10,155 nt of DNA from Erysipelotrichaceae bacterium. GTDB lineage: Bacteria > Bacillota_I > Bacilli_A > Erysipelotrichales > Erysipelotrichaceae. A program made the translations under genes and the position numbers. The notes beneath the pieces were generated by a model that saw only the letters and a program-made list of their open reading frames with translations, searched no databases and had not been told where the DNA came from. Below, in pieces: positions 7,659 through 10,155 of this stretch (its first letter is position 1; the number at the start of each line of letters is the position of its first letter). Where the stretch lies: positions 1 to 10,155 of the forward strand of contig JAUNJW010000057.1 of assembly GCA_030533035.1 (NCBI GenBank), written 5' to 3'.

Positions 7659-8708
7659 ATGGCTAAAGAAACAAAAACAGTAAAAGAATTGACAGAAGAC
7701 AAAAAGGATCAGCTTCTCGCTGACACGCTCAAGGCGATTGAAAAGGAATACGGCAAGGGCTCCATCATGAAGCTCGGCGACCGGGCGGAAGTCTCCGTTG
7801 ACGCGATTCCTTCCGGCTCCCTGGCGCTTGATCAGGCACTGGGAATCGGCGGCTATCCCAAGGGCAGAATTATTGAGATCTACGGACCGGAATCCTCCGG
7901 TAAGACAACCCTCGCGCTGCACGCGATCGCGGAATGCCAGAAGCAGGGCGGCAGATGCGCCTTCATCGACGCTGAAAACGCCATCGACCCGGTTTACGCG
8001 AAGAACCTCGGCGTTGATATTGATGAACTGATTCTTTCCCAGCCCGACTCCGGTGAGCAGGCTCTGGAAATCACAGAGCTGCTGATCAAGAGCGGCGCCA
8101 TCGACCTGGTTGTCATCGACTCCGTCGCGGCCCTTGTTCCCCAGGCGGAACTCGACGGCGAAATGGGCGACGCCTCCGTCGGCCTGCAGGCCAGGCTGAT
8201 GTCCAAGGCGATGAGAAAGCTGGCCGGCGTTATGAACCGTTCCAATACAACAGCCATCTTCATCAACCAGCTGCGTGAAAAAGTCGGCATTATGTTCGGC
8301 AACCCCGAAACAACACCCGGCGGCCGTGCTTTGAAGTTCTACGCTTCCGTTCGACTGGACGTCAGAAGGGGTGAGACCCTCAAGAACGGCCAGGACGCCA
8401 TCGGCAGCGCCACCAAGATCAAAGTCGTCAAGAACAAGGTCGCCCCGCCGTTCAAGACAGCGACAGTCAATGTCATCTACGGCGAAGGAATCAGCCATCT
8501 CGACGAGGTCATCAACCTGGCGGTTGAAAATGACATCATCGACAAGGCCGGCGCCTGGTTCTCCTACCATGGCGACAAGATCGGCCAGGGCTTCAACGCC
8601 GTGCGCGAATATGTCCGCACCCATCCTGAATTCGACGCTGAAATCACAGCCCAGGTCAAGGAAAAACTCTTCCCGCAGAAAGAGGAAGCCGCTCAGGCAG
8701 CCGAATAA
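7659..8708 (+). CDS. recA: Recombinase RecA
   Basis: RecA coats single-stranded DNA, drives strand exchange and stimulates LexA self-cleavage. The 349-residue protein has Walker A GPESSGKT (76-83), the catalytic glutamate in FIDAEN (E106), Walker B LVVIDS (150-155), and loop L1 around EMGDASVG (168-175). Loop L2 and flanks are [22 protein letters not shown] (201-222), followed by [15 protein letters not shown]. The C-terminal domain ends in a short acidic, Ala-rich tail. Two usually conserved histidines are changed (AEHALDP to AENAIDP; GDSHVG to GDASVG). AGGAGG at 7649-7654 fixes the start. No Gram-positive type LexA box (CGAAC-N4-GTTCG) is visible in the 63-base spacer, and no strong promoter, so it may be read from the pgsA promoters. 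Confidence 0.98.
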   Translation: MAKETKTVKELTEDKKDQLLADTLKAIEKEYGKGSIMKLGDRAEVSVDAIPSGSLALDQALGIGGYPKGRIIEIYGPESSGKTTLALHAIAECQKQGGRCAFIDAENAIDPVYAKNLGVDIDELILSQPDSGEQALEITELLIKSGAIDLVVIDSVAALVPQAELDGEMGDASVGLQARLMSKAMRKLAGVMNRSNTTAIFINQLREKVGIMFGNPETTPGGRALKFYASVRLDVRRGETLKNGQDAIGSATKIKVVKNKVAPPFKTATVNVIYGEGISHLDEVINLAVENDIIDKAGAWFSYHGDKIGQGFNAVREYVRTHPEFDAEITAQVKEKLFPQKEEAAQAAE

Positions 8709-8723
8709 ACCAGATCCATGCAG

Positions 8724-8751
8724 AACAGCCGGAACAGTCCGGCTGTTTTTT
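8724..8751 (+). terminator. Intrinsic terminator of recA
   Basis: AACAGCCGGA (8724-8733) pairs with TCCGGCTGTT (8738-8747) around an ACAG loop, with T-run 8746-8751. Confidence 0.93.
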
Positions 8752-8773
8752 CATGCCGGCGGGACTTTGCGGA

Positions 8774-8802
8774 TTGAATCGGGGTCAGCTTCGTGCTAGA
8801 GT
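8774..8802 (+). promoter_or_regulatory. Promoter of the riboswitch-exchanger unit
   Basis: TTGAAT (8774-8779) and a TGC-extended -10 TAGAGT (8794-8802) are 17 bp apart. The expected start near 8808-8809 coincides with the first base pair of the aptamer. Confidence 0.65.
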
Positions 8803-8808
8803 ATACCC

Positions 8809-8895
8809 GTCTGGGGGAGTAGCGAACGCTTACCCGCGGGGAATGGTCGTCATCACGGTAAAAACCCGGCCATCCACAGATCGCAAGACCCATAC
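8809..8895 (+). promoter_or_regulatory. yybP-ykoY (manganese) riboswitch aptamer
   Basis: The hallmark blocks are present at both ends: GGGGAGTAGC (8814-8823) and GCAAGACC (8883-8890). P1 forms from T8812-G8815 with C8889-A8892, extended past one mismatch by G8809-T8810 with A8894-C8895. P2 begins GCGA (8822-8825) with TCGC (8881-8884). The distal helix pairs ATGGTC (8843-8848) with GGCCAT (8868-8873) and lies next to the GTCATCAC segment (8849-8856 region), which resembles the conserved Mn2+-binding loop. Known members sense Mn2+ and turn on exporters or metal-handling membrane proteins. Here the downstream gene is a CaCA exchanger. I recognise this by motif and fold only; a covariance-model search was not possible. 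Confidence 0.8.
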
Positions 8896-8930
8896 AGCTG
8901 TTTTCGGCTGTGTGGACGCAATGTCTCCAC

Positions 8931-8957
8931 AGTGCCGCAAGCCGCAGCACTTTTTCT
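8931..8957 (+). terminator. Possible riboswitch-controlled terminator
   Basis: AGTGC (8931-8935) pairs with GCACT (8947-8951), then one C-A mismatch, then GC with GC around an AAGCC loop, followed by TTTTTCTTT. Two smaller stems lie between it and the aptamer: ACAGC/GCTGT (8894-8911), which shares bases with the outer end of P1, and TGTGGA/TCCACA (8911-8931). This could be a transcriptional expression platform, though the hairpin is modest. Confidence 0.45.
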
Positions 8958-9008
8958 TTCAGATCAATCTGGAAGATACAGCCCGTAAGGGCAGGAGGAA
9001 GAATTTAT

Positions 9009-9980
9009 ATGTTTATGGCAATTTTATTGTTTCTGCTTGGATTTGCACTGCTGATCAAAGGCGGCGACTGGTTCGTCGACGGTGCCACCGGCATCGCCCA
9101 CCGGTTCAACCTGCCGGAACTGCTGATCGGCGCCACTGTTGTCTCCATCGGCACAACCCTGCCGGAGGTCATGGTATCCGCCCAGGCCGCTCTCCAGCAC
9201 AACAGCGGCATTTCATACGGCAACGCCATCGGCTCCATCATCTGCAACACCAGCCTGATCGCGGCGCTGACAATCGCCGTCATGCCGGGCAAGGTCAACC
9301 GGAATTCGCTCCGTCTGCCGGCCGCCGCATTCTTTATTGCCGCATTCATCTATTCACTGATCGCCTATACAATGGGAAGATTCGACAGATGGGTGGGAAT
9401 CCTGTTCCTGGTCATGTTTGTCGTTTATATGGTTCTCAGTGTCAGGCAGATGAAAAACCAGCCGGCGGAAGAAGCTGAGCCGCAGGAGGAAGAGGAAAAG
9501 AAGGAAATGTCACTCGGCATGGAAATCCTTCTGCTTGTCGTCGGTGCCGCCGCCATCGCTGTCGGCGCCAACCTGCTTGTCAACAACGGCACGATCATCG
9601 CCGCCGCTCTCGGAGTTCCGGATTCCGTCATCGGTCTGACAATGGTTGCGCTGGGCACATCACTGCCTGAGCTTGTCACCGCCATCACATCCCTGATGAA
9701 GGGCCATGGCGCTCTGTCGCTGGGCAATGTCATCGGTGCCAACCTGTTCAACATCATCCTGGTATCCGGCATGGCCATCACGCTGTCACCGTTCGCGGTG
9801 CCGGCCGAAAAGATGCTGATGGGGATCAACTCCTCGCTGCTGGTCGATATCCCGGTCATGCTCGGGGTCATGCTGATCTTGTGCGTACCGGCCCTGATGA
9901 CAGGAAAACTCTACAGAAAACAGGGAATTCTCCTGCTGTGCATCTACGCGGCATTCACCCTGTATCAGTTCCTGATCTGA
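9009..9980 (+). CDS. CaCA-family cation exchanger (sodium/calcium exchanger-like), probable Mn2+ exporter
   Basis: This 323-residue membrane protein has the two inverted halves of the cation/Ca2+ exchanger family. The alpha-1 repeat is GATVVSIGTTLPE (41-53) with GNAIGSIICN (71-80). The alpha-2 repeat is GLTMVALGTSLPE (209-221) with GNVIGANLFN (239-248). The key acidic residues E53 and E221 are present. Between the halves lies a very acidic loop (EEAEPQEEEEKKE, about 154-166). About ten hydrophobic segments fit the family. I start it at 9009 because AGGAGG (8993-8998) is 10 bases upstream; the frame is open further upstream but runs back into the riboswitch leader. The riboswitch suggests the physiological ion is Mn2+, which is inference; family members usually move Ca2+ against Na+ or H+. 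It is a single-gene unit, ending at the terminator 9993-10020. Confidence 0.88.
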   Translation: MFMAILLFLLGFALLIKGGDWFVDGATGIAHRFNLPELLIGATVVSIGTTLPEVMVSAQAALQHNSGISYGNAIGSIICNTSLIAALTIAVMPGKVNRNSLRLPAAAFFIAAFIYSLIAYTMGRFDRWVGILFLVMFVVYMVLSVRQMKNQPAEEAEPQEEEEKKEMSLGMEILLLVVGAAAIAVGANLLVNNGTIIAAALGVPDSVIGLTMVALGTSLPELVTAITSLMKGHGALSLGNVIGANLFNIILVSGMAITLSPFAVPAEKMLMGINSSLLVDIPVMLGVMLILCVPALMTGKLYRKQGILLLCIYAAFTLYQFLI

Positions 9981-9992
9981 CAATCATTGCAT

Positions 9993-10020
9993 ATGAGACA
10001 GTCCGCTGTCTCATTTTTGT
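9993..10020 (+). terminator. Intrinsic terminator of the exchanger gene
   Basis: ATGAGACAG (9993-10001) pairs perfectly with CTGTCTCAT (10006-10014) around a TCCG loop, followed by TTTTGTT. Confidence 0.92.
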
Positions 10021-10026
10021 TATAAT
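10018..10026 (+). promoter_or_regulatory. Extended -10 promoter of the last gene
   Basis: TGT-TATAAT is a perfect extended -10. The -35 region falls inside the preceding terminator stem and shows no good match. Transcription would be expected to start 6-8 bases after the box, at or next to the ATG at 10033. Confidence 0.6.
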
Positions 10027-10032
10027 ATCGGC

Positions 10033-10155
10033 ATGGATTACAGTGAATTTTACGGCAGAATCACAAAGTTCATCCGGGCGAAGGAAAGAAGGGCGGACTC
10101 GCTGATCTGGTTCAATATGTACTTTACATATTCGATGTACCTTCTTTATCCGGTG
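10033..10155 (+). CDS. Start of an unidentified protein, possibly a PAP2-type phosphatase (3' end outside window)
   Basis: The frame is open from the ATG to the last base of the window, 41 codons. The product starts MDYSEFYGRITKFIRAKERR, a charged amphipathic stretch, and then enters a hydrophobic aromatic-rich segment, IWFNMYFTYSMYLLYPV. It looks like the first membrane helix of a small membrane protein. Its pattern faintly recalls the N-terminus of Firmicute PAP2-family phosphatases, but no catalytic motif is in view, so that name is a guess. There is no Shine-Dalgarno sequence before the ATG, and the -10 box lies only six bases upstream, which points to leaderless translation. No in-frame alternative start with a ribosome site is seen in the visible part. 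Confidence 0.55.
   Translation, partial: MDYSEFYGRITKFIRAKERRADSLIWFNMYFTYSMYLLYPV

Noticed and set aside
7644..8624. 326-codon open frame on the minus strand opposite recA
   Set aside because: recA is certain on the plus strand, and the antisense frame has low-complexity-like, unrecognisable protein sequence with no ribosome site. GC-rich third positions in recA explain the lack of stops.
8910..9008. Upstream extension of the exchanger gene by 33 codons
   Set aside because: It would translate the riboswitch expression platform. The AGGAGG at 8993-8998 serves the ATG at 9009, where the first membrane helix begins.
8753..9478. Plus-strand frame of 241 codons through the riboswitch into the exchanger
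   Set aside because: Runs through the aptamer in a different frame from the exchanger; no ribosome site and no recognisable protein.

Overview
The window looks like a core-genome segment of a moderately GC-rich low-GC-lineage Firmicute, most plausibly of the Erysipelotrichaceae/Bacilli side. The reasons are the recU-PBP1A operon divergent from gpsB, an RNase P RNA that follows the Bacillus-type (B) consensus directly after gpsB, and pgsA directly followed by recA. Strong AGGAGG ribosome sites, TGn-extended -10 promoters and U-tract terminators fit the same group. The lineage call is inference from gene order and remembered homologues, not from a search.

Layout. Positions 1-615 hold the C-terminal half of an aspartate kinase (two ACT domains), closed by a terminator. 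Positions 663-2603 hold a self-contained three-gene operon: a YtrA-type GntR repressor with a repeat-rich promoter/operator, an ABC ATPase, and an ABC-2 type permease, joined by ATGA overlaps. A 13-bp bidirectional terminator separates it from the convergent recU-PBP1A operon (2667-5994, minus strand). The PBP1A frame is cut by one in-frame TAA between the glycosyltransferase and transpeptidase halves. From 6048 the plus strand carries gpsB, rnpB with its terminator, pgsA behind two possible promoters, and recA with its terminator.

The last 1.4 kb holds a promoter, a sequence and fold matching the yybP-ykoY manganese riboswitch, and a CaCA-family cation/proton-or-sodium exchanger. It closes with a terminator and the first 41 codons of another gene whose start codon sits where a leaderless transcript would begin.

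How the genes fit together: RecU, PBP1A and GpsB are the conserved recombination/cell-wall/division neighbourhood known from Bacillus. PgsA makes the phosphatidylglycerol precursor and RecA does recombinational repair. The exchanger under a probable Mn2+ riboswitch is best read as a manganese-efflux unit. The GntR-ABC operon is an envelope-stress or drug-response type transporter of unknown substrate.

The points most worth a second look are the split PBP1A, the riboswitch-exchanger pairing, the predicted leaderless gene at the right edge, and an orphan antisense terminator between pgsA and recA. I found no mobile element, CRISPR array, tRNA or sign of horizontal transfer.
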